Source of the DNA: Actinomycetota bacterium
GTDB taxonomy: Bacteria > Cyanobacteriota > Vampirovibrionia > Obscuribacterales > Obscuribacteraceae
Assembly: GCA_903970355.1 (NCBI GenBank)
Contig: CAJCIF010000332.1
Span: 1-10,585, forward strand
Length of the DNA: 10,585 bases
Direction of reading: 5' to 3'
The notes beneath the pieces were generated by a model, which had not been told where the DNA came from, searched no databases, and saw only the letters and a program-made list of their open reading frames with translations. This document shows positions 1-7,217 of this stretch, in pieces. Each line of letters begins with the position of its first letter. The first letter of the stretch is position 1. The position numbers and the translations under genes are program-made.

Positions 1-15
1 TTTTTATCTAAGAGT

Positions 16-46
16 TTGAACTTTTCTTTTACAAATGACGTATATT
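16..46 (+). promoter_or_regulatory. Candidate sigma-70-type promoter for nrdAB
   Basis: A TTGAAC hexamer at 16-21 (4 of 6 to TTGACA) and a TATATT hexamer at 41-46 (5 of 6 to TATAAT) are separated by 19 bases, which is longer than the optimal 17. If used, transcription would begin near 53 and leave a leader of about 230 nucleotides before the nrdA start codon. It is based on consensus matching only. Confidence 0.3.
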
Positions 47-77
47 CAGGATAGCTAAAAGTTGTTAGAAAGTTGGT

Positions 78-93
78 GAACGTAATTACGTTC
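78..93. promoter_or_regulatory. Perfect 16-bp palindrome upstream of nrdA, candidate operator
   Basis: GAACGTAATTACGTTC equals its own reverse complement over all 16 bases. It lies about 190 bases before the nrdA start and about 30 bases downstream of the candidate -10 hexamer, a position suited to a repressor operator. It does not match the NrdR box (ACACWATATWTTGT type), and the GAAC/GTTC arms are 8 bases apart rather than the 4 of a Gram-positive LexA box. The binding protein is unknown. Confidence 0.4.
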
Positions 94-284
94 CTTCGGA
101 ATTGAATATCCCAGCTAAGCTATTCCGCTTTACGTGTAACACTTCGCTCTCTGTGTAAAGAGATTGTGGGCAAGCCAGCTTCGCTGTGCCTACGAATGCT
201 TTCTCATCTAATGCTTACGGTTGTGGTTGGCTGCCGCAGCTTGTCTTTTTTGTTTCCTCTCGCGGTGATGGTAGGAGTTCCAAC
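94..284 (+). other. nrdA 5' leader with small hairpins
   Basis: This stretch contains no convincing gene. It is in frame with nrdA from a GTG at 186, but that translation is low-complexity and has no ribosome binding site. Small inverted repeats are visible: CTTTAC/GTAAAG around 128-162, CAGC-TTC-GCTG near 177-187, and GCTG-CCG-CAGC at 230-240 followed by six T at 246-251. The last resembles a weak terminator or attenuator, but its stem is only 4-5 bp. I recognise no known riboswitch, and in particular no cobalamin riboswitch. Confidence 0.3.
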
Positions 285-3158
285 ATGTCTAACGTAACGA
301 TTACAGATGTCCCTTCTTCGTTCATTGATAATTCAGGTGTACAGCCTGGTTCATATAAGGTTCTGAGAAGGAATGGGAGTGTAGTCGACTTCGAACCATC
401 AAAAATTTCCGTGGCCGTCACCAAAGCCTTCATCGCCACTGAGGGTGGAGCCGCCGGTGAAAGCTCACGCGTCCGCGATCTCGTCCAGATAATATCGCAG
501 CAAGTAGCCGAAACGCTTAAAAGAAGACTGCCTGATGGTGGTGTTCTGCATATCGAGCACATTCAGGATCAGGTTGAGCTTTCCCTCATGCGTGCCGGTG
601 AATATGAAGTAGCGAAACGCTACATCGTATATAGAGATGAGCGCGCTAAAGAAAGAGCAGCAGCAGCAGCGGCCGCATCCGGCGACACTCGCGCCATTCC
701 TATAAATGTACTCATGCCCGATGGTGCATCCATACCATTAGAAGACTGCCGCCTCTTCCCGGTAGTTGATGAAGCTTGTGCCGGCCTGAGCGCATTTGTT
801 TCTTCTAAAAAAATCATAGACCTCACCGTCAGCAGTTTGTACGACGGCGTAAAGCTTACTGAAGTGTTTAAGTCTGCAATCATGGCTGCCAAAGCGCTCA
901 TTGAAAATGAGCCGGATTACAGCTATGTGGCAGCGCGACTACTGTTGGATCAAGTTCGTTTGGAAGTGCTCAGTCAGCCGGCAACCCATGCTGAGATGAC
1001 TGATAAATATCCGACTTACTTTGGTGAGTATTTAGAGAAGGGCATCAAAGCCGGATTATTGGATCCGCGTCTCAAACAATACGACTTGTTGAAGCTTGGT
1101 GCTGCCCTGAAACCAGAGCGCGATCTGAAGTTCCAATATTTGGGTCTTCAAACATTGGTTGATCGTTATCTCATTCACGTGCAGGGCCAGCGCATAGAAC
1201 TGCCGCAAGCATTCTGGATGCGTGTCGCTATGGGTCTTGCTTCCAATGAGATAGACCGTGAGCAACGTGCTATCGAATTTTACGACTTGCTCTCCAGTTT
1301 CGATTTCGTTAGTTCAACTCCTACTTTATTCAATTCCGGAACGCATCGTCCACAACTTTCTTCTTGCTTCCTCACTACGGTTGATGACGATCTCGCCAGC
1401 ATCTACGAATCCATCAAAGAAAATGCCTTGCTGTCTAAGTTCTCGGGTGGACTGGGCAACGACTGGACACCAGTACGCGCTCTCGGTGCGCACATCGCCG
1501 GCACCAACGGCAAGAGCCAGGGGGTTGTGCCATTTTTAAAAGTCGTAAACGATACCGCTGTAGCAGTAAATCAGGGCGGCAAGCGGAAAGGCGCCGTTTG
1601 CACATATCTTGAAACCTGGCACCTCGATATTGAAGAGTTTCTCGAACTCCGTAAAAACACAGGGGACGATCGCCGTCGCGCTCACGATATGAACACCGCC
1701 AATTGGGTGCCCGATCTTTTCATGGAACGCGTCATGGCCGATGGACAATGGACTTTGTTCAGCCCCAACGATGTGCCGGATCTCCACAATCTCTATGGCA
1801 AAGCCTTTAAAGAAGCGTTTGAAAACTACGAGGCACAAGCTGATGCCGGTGTTCTAAAACTGTTCAAGCGCATTTCAGCCAAAACATTGTGGCGGAAGAT
1901 GTTGTCGATGTTATTCGAAACGGGCCATCCGTGGATAACCTTTAAAGACGTATGCAATCTGCGCAGCCCACAACAACACATGGGTGTTGTGCACAGCTCC
2001 AACCTCTGTACGGAAATTACCCTCAATACTTCAGTGACGGAAACGGCTGTCTGCAACCTGGGTTCAATCAACCTGGTCAATCACCTGACGCCGGAAAATA
2101 AGCTGGACGAGCACAAGATTGCACGCACATGCAAAACGGCCCTGCGCATGCTGGATAACGTTATCGATATCAACTACTACAGTGTTGAAAAAGCGCGCCG
2201 CTCCAATTTGAGACACAGACCTGTTGGCCTGGGAACTATGGGCTTCCAGGACATGCTCATCAAAATGCGTGTTCCTTATGCATCGGAAGCGGCAGTTGAA
2301 ATTGCAGACCAAAGCCAAGAAGTAGTTAGTTTCCATGCCATTTTGGCAAGCAGTGAGCTCGCAGCAGAACGCGGAGTATATTCCAGTTACAAAGGCTCGC
2401 TCTGGGACAAGGGCATTCTGCCGCAAGACAGTGTGAGACTTCTTGTCGAATCTCGTAATGTGGAAGTGGTCACAAACAATGATTCCAGGCTGGATTGGAC
2501 ACCAGTTCGGGAGAGTATCAAACGTTGGGGCATGCGCAACAGCAATTGCCTGGCCATTGCACCAACTGCCACCATTTCCAATATTATTGGGGTCAGTCAA
2601 TCTATCGAACCAACTTTCCAGAACCTTTTCGTAAAATCGAATTTGTCTGGTGATTTCACCGTGCTCAATACCTACCTCGTTGAAGATCTTAAAAATCTTG
2701 GTGTTTGGGACGAAGTAATGGTGCATGACTTGAAGTACTTCGATGGTTCAGTTCAGCCTATAGAGCGCATTCCAGCCGAACTGAAACAGCTTTATGCCAC
2801 CGCCTTCGAAATTGATACAGCGTGGCTAATTAAGGCCGCTTCAAGACGCCAGAAGTGGATCGATCAAGCTCAGAGTTTGAACCTCTACATGGCTGAACCA
2901 AGCGGTCGCAAAATTGATGAAATTTACAAGATGGCTTGGACGTACGGTCTCAAGACAACTTATTACCTCAGAACTACCAGTGCGACGGCCGCAGAAAAAT
3001 CCACCGTACAAACTTCGTCACTCAATGCTGTCAAAAACGCAACTAGAGAGGAAGCGCCCATCACCACCGTAAATGCTTTCATGCAGGCAGTAAATGTCAG
3101 TGCAACCGACGTGAAAGCTTGTTCTTTGACCGATCCAGATTGTGAAGCGTGCCAATAG
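285..3158 (+). CDS. nrdA: Ribonucleoside-diphosphate reductase alpha subunit, class Ia (NrdA)
   Basis: Catalytic subunit that reduces ribonucleoside diphosphates to deoxyribonucleoside diphosphates in the cytoplasm, with NrdB supplying the radical. The 957-residue protein has an ATP-cone at about 24-120, a seven-alanine linker (125-131), and a second degenerate ATP-cone-like region at about 140-230, followed by the ten-stranded barrel. Active-site residues are visible: C361 in SSCFL and C590 in AVCNLG (the redox pair), and N573, C575 and E577 in NLCTE. APTATISN sits near 759, the radical-transfer pair is Y893-Y894 in TTYYLRT, and the tail cysteines C953 and C956 form CEAC. Length and the second cone match the Pseudomonas/Chlamydia-type NrdA rather than the shorter E. 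coli one. ATG 285 is preferred over GTG 186 because AGGAG at 273-277 sits 7 bases before it. The gene ends in tandem stops TAG TAA. No intein or frameshift is seen. Confidence 0.97.
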   Translation: MSNVTITDVPSSFIDNSGVQPGSYKVLRRNGSVVDFEPSKISVAVTKAFIATEGGAAGESSRVRDLVQIISQQVAETLKRRLPDGGVLHIEHIQDQVELSLMRAGEYEVAKRYIVYRDERAKERAAAAAAASGDTRAIPINVLMPDGASIPLEDCRLFPVVDEACAGLSAFVSSKKIIDLTVSSLYDGVKLTEVFKSAIMAAKALIENEPDYSYVAARLLLDQVRLEVLSQPATHAEMTDKYPTYFGEYLEKGIKAGLLDPRLKQYDLLKLGAALKPERDLKFQYLGLQTLVDRYLIHVQGQRIELPQAFWMRVAMGLASNEIDREQRAIEFYDLLSSFDFVSSTPTLFNSGTHRPQLSSCFLTTVDDDLASIYESIKENALLSKFSGGLGNDWTPVRALGAHIAGTNGKSQGVVPFLKVVNDTAVAVNQGGKRKGAVCTYLETWHLDIEEFLELRKNTGDDRRRAHDMNTANWVPDLFMERVMADGQWTLFSPNDVPDLHNLYGKAFKEAFENYEAQADAGVLKLFKRISAKTLWRKMLSMLFETGHPWITFKDVCNLRSPQQHMGVVHSSNLCTEITLNTSVTETAVCNLGSINLVNHLTPENKLDEHKIARTCKTALRMLDNVIDINYYSVEKARRSNLRHRPVGLGTMGFQDMLIKMRVPYASEAAVEIADQSQEVVSFHAILASSELAAERGVYSSYKGSLWDKGILPQDSVRLLVESRNVEVVTNNDSRLDWTPVRESIKRWGMRNSNCLAIAPTATISNIIGVSQSIEPTFQNLFVKSNLSGDFTVLNTYLVEDLKNLGVWDEVMVHDLKYFDGSVQPIERIPAELKQLYATAFEIDTAWLIKAASRRQKWIDQAQSLNLYMAEPSGRKIDEIYKMAWTYGLKTTYYLRTTSATAAEKSTVQTSSLNAVKNATREEAPITTVNAFMQAVNVSATDVKACSLTDPDCEACQ

Positions 3159-3165
3159 TAAACTC

Positions 3166-3180
3166 GGCGGAATGACCGCC
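3166..3180 (+). other. Intercistronic hairpin between nrdA and nrdB
   Basis: GGCGG-AATGA-CCGCC forms a 5-bp GC-only stem with a 5-base loop in the 47-base gap between the subunit genes. No T tract follows, so it is unlikely to terminate transcription. It could adjust transcript stability or the subunit ratio, which is inference. Confidence 0.35.
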
Positions 3181-3205
3181 CCTAATAGAAAGGGAGACAA
3201 CCAGG

Positions 3206-4447
3206 ATGTTAGTTTTTGATGATGCAGTACCGGAAGCAACCCCGCCACAAGAGCCGGTCACACCCCCAAAAGTCACGAGTATTTCCATTGCGCAACAACC
3301 AGTAGTGGCACAAGCACAGGTACAACATGCGGTCACTTCGATTTCAGTTGCGCCGAATGCGCCCAAAGCTGAGGCACCGCAGCCAACAGGTAGTGGCGTC
3401 CTGGGAGTGGAAAAAATTGATTTCAAAGCCAATCGTATAAAAGTCGACGAGAAGAGAGTCATCAATTGCCGAGCCGATCTCAATCAGTTGGTGCCTTTCA
3501 AATATGATTGGGCCTGGCAGAAATATCTCGATGCTTGCGCAAACCACTGGATGCCGCAAGAAATCAGCATGAGCCGTGATATCGCCCTCTGGAAAGATCC
3601 CAATGGTCTTACAGATGACGAGCGCACCATCATCAAACGCAACCTGGGTTTCTTCTCCACAGCCGATTCACTGGTAGCAAATAACCTCGTTTTGGCCATT
3701 TACAGGCATATCACCAATCCTGAGTGCCGCCAATATCTTTTGCGTCAATCTTTCGAAGAAGCCTTGCATACACATGCTTATCAGTATGTGATTGAAAGTC
3801 TCGGCTTAGATGAAGGTGAAATCTTCAATATGTATCGCGAAGTTCCAAGCATTCATGAAAAGGATGCCTTCGAACTTCAATTCACTCAGGAATTGGCAGA
3901 TCCGGATTTCCACACAGGCACACCTGAGACAGATGCTCGATTCCTGCGTAATTTGATTGGATATTACGTCATTATGGAAGGCATCTTCTTCTATGTTGGT
4001 TTCGTTCAAATGCTTAGCTTTGGACGTCAGAACAAGATGACAGGCTCATCGGAAGAGTTCCAATACATTTTGCGAGATGAATCGATGCACCTCAATTTTG
4101 GTATCGATATCATCAATCAAATCAAAATGGAAAACCCACACGTCTGGACAGCTGAATTCCAGGCTGACATTATCGAGCTGGTGAAAAAAGGCGTAGAGCT
4201 TGAGTATCAGTATGCAGTTGATACGATGCCGCGCGGCGTGCTCGGGTTGAATGTCTCCATGTTCTCTGAATATCTGAAGTTCATCGCCAATCGCCGGCTC
4301 AAGCAAATTGGCCTGCCGGAACAATGGCCTGGAGCACAAAATCCATTCCCGTGGATGAGCGAAATGCTGGATTTGAAGAAGGAGAAAAACTTCTTCGAAA
4401 CCAGAGTGATTGACTACCAAGTTGGTGGTGCACTCGCCTGGGACTAA
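3206..4447 (+). CDS. nrdB: Ribonucleoside-diphosphate reductase beta subunit, class Ia (NrdB)
   Basis: Small subunit that houses the dinuclear metal centre and generates the tyrosyl radical passed to NrdA. All six metal ligands are present with E. coli-like spacing: D154, E185 and H188 (in EEALHTHAY), E258 (in MEGIFFY), E292 and H295 (in DESMH). The radical tyrosine is Y192, four residues after H188, so this is a conventional Tyr-radical enzyme, not the Phe form of Chlamydia. The C-terminal tail, with [10 protein letters not shown], is the segment expected to dock on NrdA. The 413-residue length reflects an N-terminal Pro/Ala/Gln/Val-rich extension of about 65-70 residues with two VTSIS(I/V)A copies 20 residues apart (23-29 and 43-49). 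ATG 3206 follows AGGGAG at 3191-3196. It lies 47 bases after nrdA and is co-transcribed with it by position. Confidence 0.97.
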   Translation: MLVFDDAVPEATPPQEPVTPPKVTSISIAQQPVVAQAQVQHAVTSISVAPNAPKAEAPQPTGSGVLGVEKIDFKANRIKVDEKRVINCRADLNQLVPFKYDWAWQKYLDACANHWMPQEISMSRDIALWKDPNGLTDDERTIIKRNLGFFSTADSLVANNLVLAIYRHITNPECRQYLLRQSFEEALHTHAYQYVIESLGLDEGEIFNMYREVPSIHEKDAFELQFTQELADPDFHTGTPETDARFLRNLIGYYVIMEGIFFYVGFVQMLSFGRQNKMTGSSEEFQYILRDESMHLNFGIDIINQIKMENPHVWTAEFQADIIELVKKGVELEYQYAVDTMPRGVLGLNVSMFSEYLKFIANRRLKQIGLPEQWPGAQNPFPWMSEMLDLKKEKNFFETRVIDYQVGGALAWD

Positions 4448-4469
4448 TGTCTCTCCCACAGACAAAAGC

Positions 4470-4506
4470 GGCAGCGTTCCTAAAAAGACGCTGCCATTTT
4501 TGTTTT
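4470..4506 (+). terminator. Rho-independent terminator of nrdAB
   Basis: GGCAGCGT at 4470-4477 pairs perfectly with ACGCTGCC at 4488-4495 across a 10-base loop. A T-rich tail (ATTTTTGTTTT) follows to 4506. It begins 23 bases after the nrdB stop codon. Confidence 0.9.
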
Positions 4507-4530
4507 GAAAATCAGGATAACGTGAAGCTC

Positions 4531-4542
4531 TGGCGATCGCCA
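4531..4542. repeat. HIP1-containing 12-bp palindrome
   Basis: TGGCGATCGCCA is a perfect palindrome containing the octamer GCGATCGC (4533-4540), the highly iterated palindrome HIP1 of many cyanobacterial genomes. It lies between the nrdAB terminator and the next gene. A second exact octamer is at 6285-6292. Confidence 0.55.
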
Positions 4543-4547
4543 ATGCT

Positions 4548-4560
4548 GTCAAGAATTGAC
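4548..4560. promoter_or_regulatory. Short inverted repeat upstream of the 4637 gene
   Basis: GTCAA-GAA-TTGAC is a perfect 5-bp inverted repeat with a 3-base spacer. The right arm continues as TTGACT, a possible -35 element, but no good -10 hexamer is seen at the right distance. It may be an operator or chance. Confidence 0.2.
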
Positions 4561-4636
4561 TTGATCTGCCAAGAGCCTGAGCATAGCTAACGGGTTCATC
4601 TATGCAATCTTGCGCCGACTCCGCGTGTATACAGCT

Positions 4637-5296
4637 ATGTTGTCGATCAATTCTGTTCGTATTGACACAAACGGTTGGAAGCTGGTCTACGAATCTCCGG
4701 AGTCAATGGCTTGGGAGAACGAAAGATCTGAGTATCTGGGCATTGACTATTTTTCTATTCCGCCCGACATTCCGTGTGAGTTAAGCGATATAGATGCACT
4801 GCGACAAGTCTATAGGAACGGACTTGCTTCTGTGGGTGCGGGTCTTATTTCAACGGATGTGGATCGTACAAAAATTGGCCAGCGAGAAGTGCCGTACATA
4901 AAGGTCGTAACTAAAACACCTATGCAACCAAGAGGCATGAGTTATCTTGGCTCACTAACTTTTCCCTATGCAGAGTTTAGCTATGTAATTAAGATCGACT
5001 GTGCCGAAGTAGGCACAACAGGCCTGCGAGACGCGGTAATCTTGGACAAGTTTCTCTCCACTAACGAGCTGAAAGTTGATCCTGACGCAGGCAACATAGT
5101 TGGTTGGTTTCAGGACCCGTACGATCCTACTTTTAATGGACCAATATTGAAGAACAAATCTGAAGATGAAGATTACGACAAATTCTTTCCGGATCATCCG
5201 CTCACGAGAGTACGTGCTGGTATCCTACACATTCTCAAGACACTGCATATGGATGATGCCATCCTTAAATCCAAGCCTTTTGGAAAGGCGGGATAG
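4637..5296 (+). CDS. Conserved hypothetical protein with PYDPTFNGP and FPDHPLTRVR motifs
   Basis: A 219-residue soluble protein with no signal peptide or membrane segment, and not assignable to a named family. The C-terminal third holds the most family-like stretch: DPYDPTFNGP at about 160-169, an acidic linker, then FPDHPLTRVR at about 184-193 and a final helix. From memory, uncharacterised proteins in several phyla carry a similar PYDPxxxG...YDxxFPDHPLSxxR arrangement, but I cannot name the family or its role. The middle (about 85-140) alternates short hydrophobic strands. The start is unsure: ATG 4637 is listed, and TTG 4610 would add nine residues; neither has a clear ribosome binding site. 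The gene stands alone between the nrdAB terminator and a convergent flavoprotein gene 28 bases away. Confidence 0.75.
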   Translation: MLSINSVRIDTNGWKLVYESPESMAWENERSEYLGIDYFSIPPDIPCELSDIDALRQVYRNGLASVGAGLISTDVDRTKIGQREVPYIKVVTKTPMQPRGMSYLGSLTFPYAEFSYVIKIDCAEVGTTGLRDAVILDKFLSTNELKVDPDAGNIVGWFQDPYDPTFNGPILKNKSEDEDYDKFFPDHPLTRVRAGILHILKTLHMDDAILKSKPFGKAG

Positions 5297-5304
5297 TTAT
5301 ATAC

Positions 5305-5330
5305 GGTATCATATATGGTGCCATTTATTT
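5305..5330. terminator. Possible terminator between convergent genes
   Basis: On the + strand GGTATCA at 5305-5311 can pair with TGGTGCC at 5316-5322 using two G-U pairs around a TATA loop, and ATTTATTT follows. The stem is weak. It lies in the 28-base gap between the stop codons of the 4637 gene and the minus-strand flavoprotein gene. Confidence 0.3.
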
Positions 5331-5888
5331 GAGATTGGCGCGTCCCCAGCGTAATGCACTGCTCATCCAAACTAGTTCATCGAGAAAGGACTTCGCTCGT
5401 TTTTCGTATTGTTCGGGGCCTTTTATATTGCCGTGCTCGTCAAAAACATCTTGCACTTTGGCGAAATTTAAATCTGTAAAAGTGACAGTCAGTCCCAGTT
5501 CTCGCACAACACAAACCAACTGTTCCACTACTTTTGTGCCGCCCCAAGGTCCGGCTGAAACACCAACTAGAGCAACAGCTTTGTGGATGTACTCTTTCAG
5601 CAGCAAGTCAAGAACAGTTTTAAGAATGCCAGGATAGCCGTGATTGTATTCGGGAGCGATGATAACGAGCCCATCTGCGCCGATTATGGCATCGCGCCAC
5701 TTGGGAAATAAATCTTTGATTACGGTGCCGTAGTCATCGTTCGGCAAATCGAATTCACGCACATCGAACAGAGTGGTTTCTAAATCATCTCTCTTTTGCA
5801 TAACTTGCAGCAACCAGCGTGCAACATGCTCGCTTTGCCTATCTTTGCGATTGGTACCCAGGAGTATCGGTACGCTCAGTTTTTCCAT
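5325..5888 (-). CDS. NADPH-dependent FMN reductase family flavoprotein
   Basis: A 187-residue cytoplasmic flavodoxin-fold protein of the FMN_red family (ArsH/ChrR/azoreductase relatives), which uses NAD(P)H and FMN to reduce quinones, azo dyes, metals or free flavin. The phosphate-binding loop is GTNRKDRQS at 11-19, the family signature PEYNHGYPG is at 79-87, and the VGVSAGPWGG loop at 108-117 contacts the flavin. Length is typical of the family. The start is well supported: GGAGG (5898-5902 on the complement) lies 9 bases upstream of ATG 5888. It is divergent from the exported-protein operon at 5957 across 68 bases. The substrate cannot be told from sequence alone. Confidence 0.93.
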   Translation of the reverse strand: MEKLSVPILLGTNRKDRQSEHVARWLLQVMQKRDDLETTLFDVREFDLPNDDYGTVIKDLFPKWRDAIIGADGLVIIAPEYNHGYPGILKTVLDLLLKEYIHKAVALVGVSAGPWGGTKVVEQLVCVVRELGLTVTFTDLNFAKVQDVFDEHGNIKGPEQYEKRAKSFLDELVWMSSALRWGRANLK

Positions 5889-5940
5889 CTACAATATCCT
5901 CCGGGAAAATTTGGTATGAAAAGAAGGGCTGCTAAGCTAA

Positions 5941-5948
5941 CTTATAGT
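5941..5948. promoter_or_regulatory. Overlapping -10-like hexamers in a divergent intergenic region
   Basis: CTTATAGT contains TATAGT on the + strand (5943-5948) and TATAAG on the - strand (5941-5946), each close to TATAAT. Neither has a good -35 hexamer at the normal distance. If the + strand element is used, the transcript would begin almost at the TTG start at 5957 and be nearly leaderless. The adjacent GCTAAGCTAA (5931-5940) is a tandem pentamer. Confidence 0.25.
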
Positions 5949-5956
5949 AACCAGGT

Positions 5957-6727
5957 TTGCAACAGCTCTTGAGAAGTTCAATCCTATTTCTGATTATTTT
6001 ATGTGTAATGACCATTTTCGGTTTTTGCGGAAAGGCCCGTTGTGAACCGCAACAAAAGGCTTTGAAATTGACTCAACTTCACTATTTCATGGGGCCCTGT
6101 GTGGTTACCATCACCAGGCATGCAATAAGGATGGACAACATCGGGCACTTGAAATTTAGCCTCGTAGCAAAGGCACCCGACTGGACTGTTACGGTCTTCC
6201 GTGCCGATGATAAAACATATTACTCGGAGAGTTTGAAACAGTTCGAAGATACCGGTTTGCTCACTGATTATCTGGTCAGTCGTCGCGATCGCTATTTCAA
6301 AGATATGGACAAATATCCACATTCCACAGTATTGATTTCTGGCATAAAAGCAACACAGTTGCTTTCGCGCACCATCACATTTGTGTATGTGCCGTTATCG
6401 CAAGTACTCAATGCAGATTCGCAAATCGAAGCGATCCTCTATTCAGGCTACAAACTAACCACTTGCGGTGGAATTCCTTTGCGACTGATCGGCACTAAAG
6501 GGAAGGGAAATATTTTGGAAACTGTTAATGAGGAGGGAGTACGAGAGACTTATTTAGACACGATTAAAATAGTTTCTGATGAAAGTAAGCCGGAATTTTT
6601 CGATGCACCAAAAGGCTACAAGCGAGCTAAATCAGTGCGAGAAGTAGTGGCTGGCTCAAAATCTCGAGTAGAATCAAGTGAAATTATGGATTTGTTTCAT
6701 GCACCTAAATCGGAGCATTCTAAATGA
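5957..6727 (+). CDS. Exported hypothetical protein, 256 residues
   Basis: Not recognised. The N-terminus (LLRSS, then a hydrophobic run to about residue 23, then CGKARC) is a signal peptide, so the protein is secreted or periplasmic. C24 is preceded by FGF, a poor lipobox. The mature part looks mainly beta-stranded with an Arg/Asp-rich segment at about 107-118, and two further cysteines (C48 in MGPC and one in LTTCGG) could form a disulfide. The general style recalls LolA-like exported proteins, but no diagnostic motif is seen. A stop at 5948-5950 forces a non-ATG start: TTG 5957, or TTG 5969. ATG 6008 would cut away most of the signal peptide. No good ribosome binding site is seen. It overlaps the next gene by ATGA. 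Confidence 0.8.
   Translation: MQQLLRSSILFLIILCVMTIFGFCGKARCEPQQKALKLTQLHYFMGPCVVTITRHAIRMDNIGHLKFSLVAKAPDWTVTVFRADDKTYYSESLKQFEDTGLLTDYLVSRRDRYFKDMDKYPHSTVLISGIKATQLLSRTITFVYVPLSQVLNADSQIEAILYSGYKLTTCGGIPLRLIGTKGKGNILETVNEEGVRETYLDTIKIVSDESKPEFFDAPKGYKRAKSVREVVAGSKSRVESSEIMDLFHAPKSEHSK
6285..6292. repeat. HIP1 octamer inside a coding region
   Basis: An exact GCGATCGC lies within the 5957-6727 gene. It is the second copy in the window and supports, weakly, a cyanobacterial-lineage genome. Confidence 0.45.
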
Positions 6728-7200
6728 ATAAATATCTCGTTGCCGCTATGGCGGTCGTCGTTTTGAATATTTCCAGCAAGGGTTTTGCAGCTGTTGATGA
6801 ATCAGCAAAAGATTGGCAGGTGAGGAGCCTTAAAGGCATAACGCTTGTCAGATACGGTGTTGTATTTGATCCCGATAATCATTTAACAAAGACGGTTTCA
6901 TCAGGGCTATCTGGAATTGGTGTCACGTTGAAATCTGTCAATGTGAAATTGGATTCGGATAATCCTCTCTCTCCAAAAGAAGCGAGATTGAAAGTAGTTG
7001 TAGACTATCGCGAGAAAGATAAGAGTTGGGTCGGACTCTACGTTCAGCAGCGATCAAAGTTAGATCGAAATCCTGCTGTTACGTTCGATGCGGAGACTTA
7101 CAAAATTGGAACGCTCTGCGAGAATGCTAGTGCCGCTTCCGAAGTAAAAAATCTATGCGATCAATTTTCACGCGACTTCAATCGAAGCAACGGTAAATAG
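6724..7200 (+). CDS. Exported hypothetical protein, 158 residues
   Basis: Not recognised. MNKYLVAAMAVVVLNISSKGFA is a classic signal peptide with a likely cleavage after GFA or GFAA, near residue 22-23. The mature domain of about 135 residues alternates strands (ITLVRYGVVF, LKSVNVKL, ARLKVVVDY, WVGLYVQQ) and ends in a helix bounded by two cysteines (LCEN...NLC) that could form a disulfide. Its ATG overlaps the stop of the previous gene as ATGA, so translation is probably coupled and the two exported proteins probably work in the same process. It converges on the cupin gene with a 17-base gap and no visible terminator. Confidence 0.8.
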   Translation: MNKYLVAAMAVVVLNISSKGFAAVDESAKDWQVRSLKGITLVRYGVVFDPDNHLTKTVSSGLSGIGVTLKSVNVKLDSDNPLSPKEARLKVVVDYREKDKSWVGLYVQQRSKLDRNPAVTFDAETYKIGTLCENASAASEVKNLCDQFSRDFNRSNGK

Positions 7201-7217
7201 CGGTTGTTGATCTATGG

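Noticed and set aside
114..122. GCTAAGCTA shared by the nrdA leader (114-122) and the 5931-5939 intergenic region
   Set aside because: A nine-base match of a simple tandem pentamer between two AT-rich noncoding stretches is easily due to chance.
186..284. N-terminal extension of nrdA from GTG 186
   Set aside because: The 33 added residues look like translated noncoding sequence, GTG 186 lacks a ribosome binding site, and ATG 285 has AGGAG at the right distance.
2064..2726. 220-codon open frame on the minus strand inside nrdA
   Set aside because: It lies entirely opposite well-conserved nrdA sequence, shows no recognisable motif and has no supporting start signals; it is a shadow of the coding frame.
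4046..4552. 168-codon open frame on the minus strand overlapping nrdB and its terminator
   Set aside because: It is antisense to conserved NrdB and runs through the terminator hairpin; no protein-like features.
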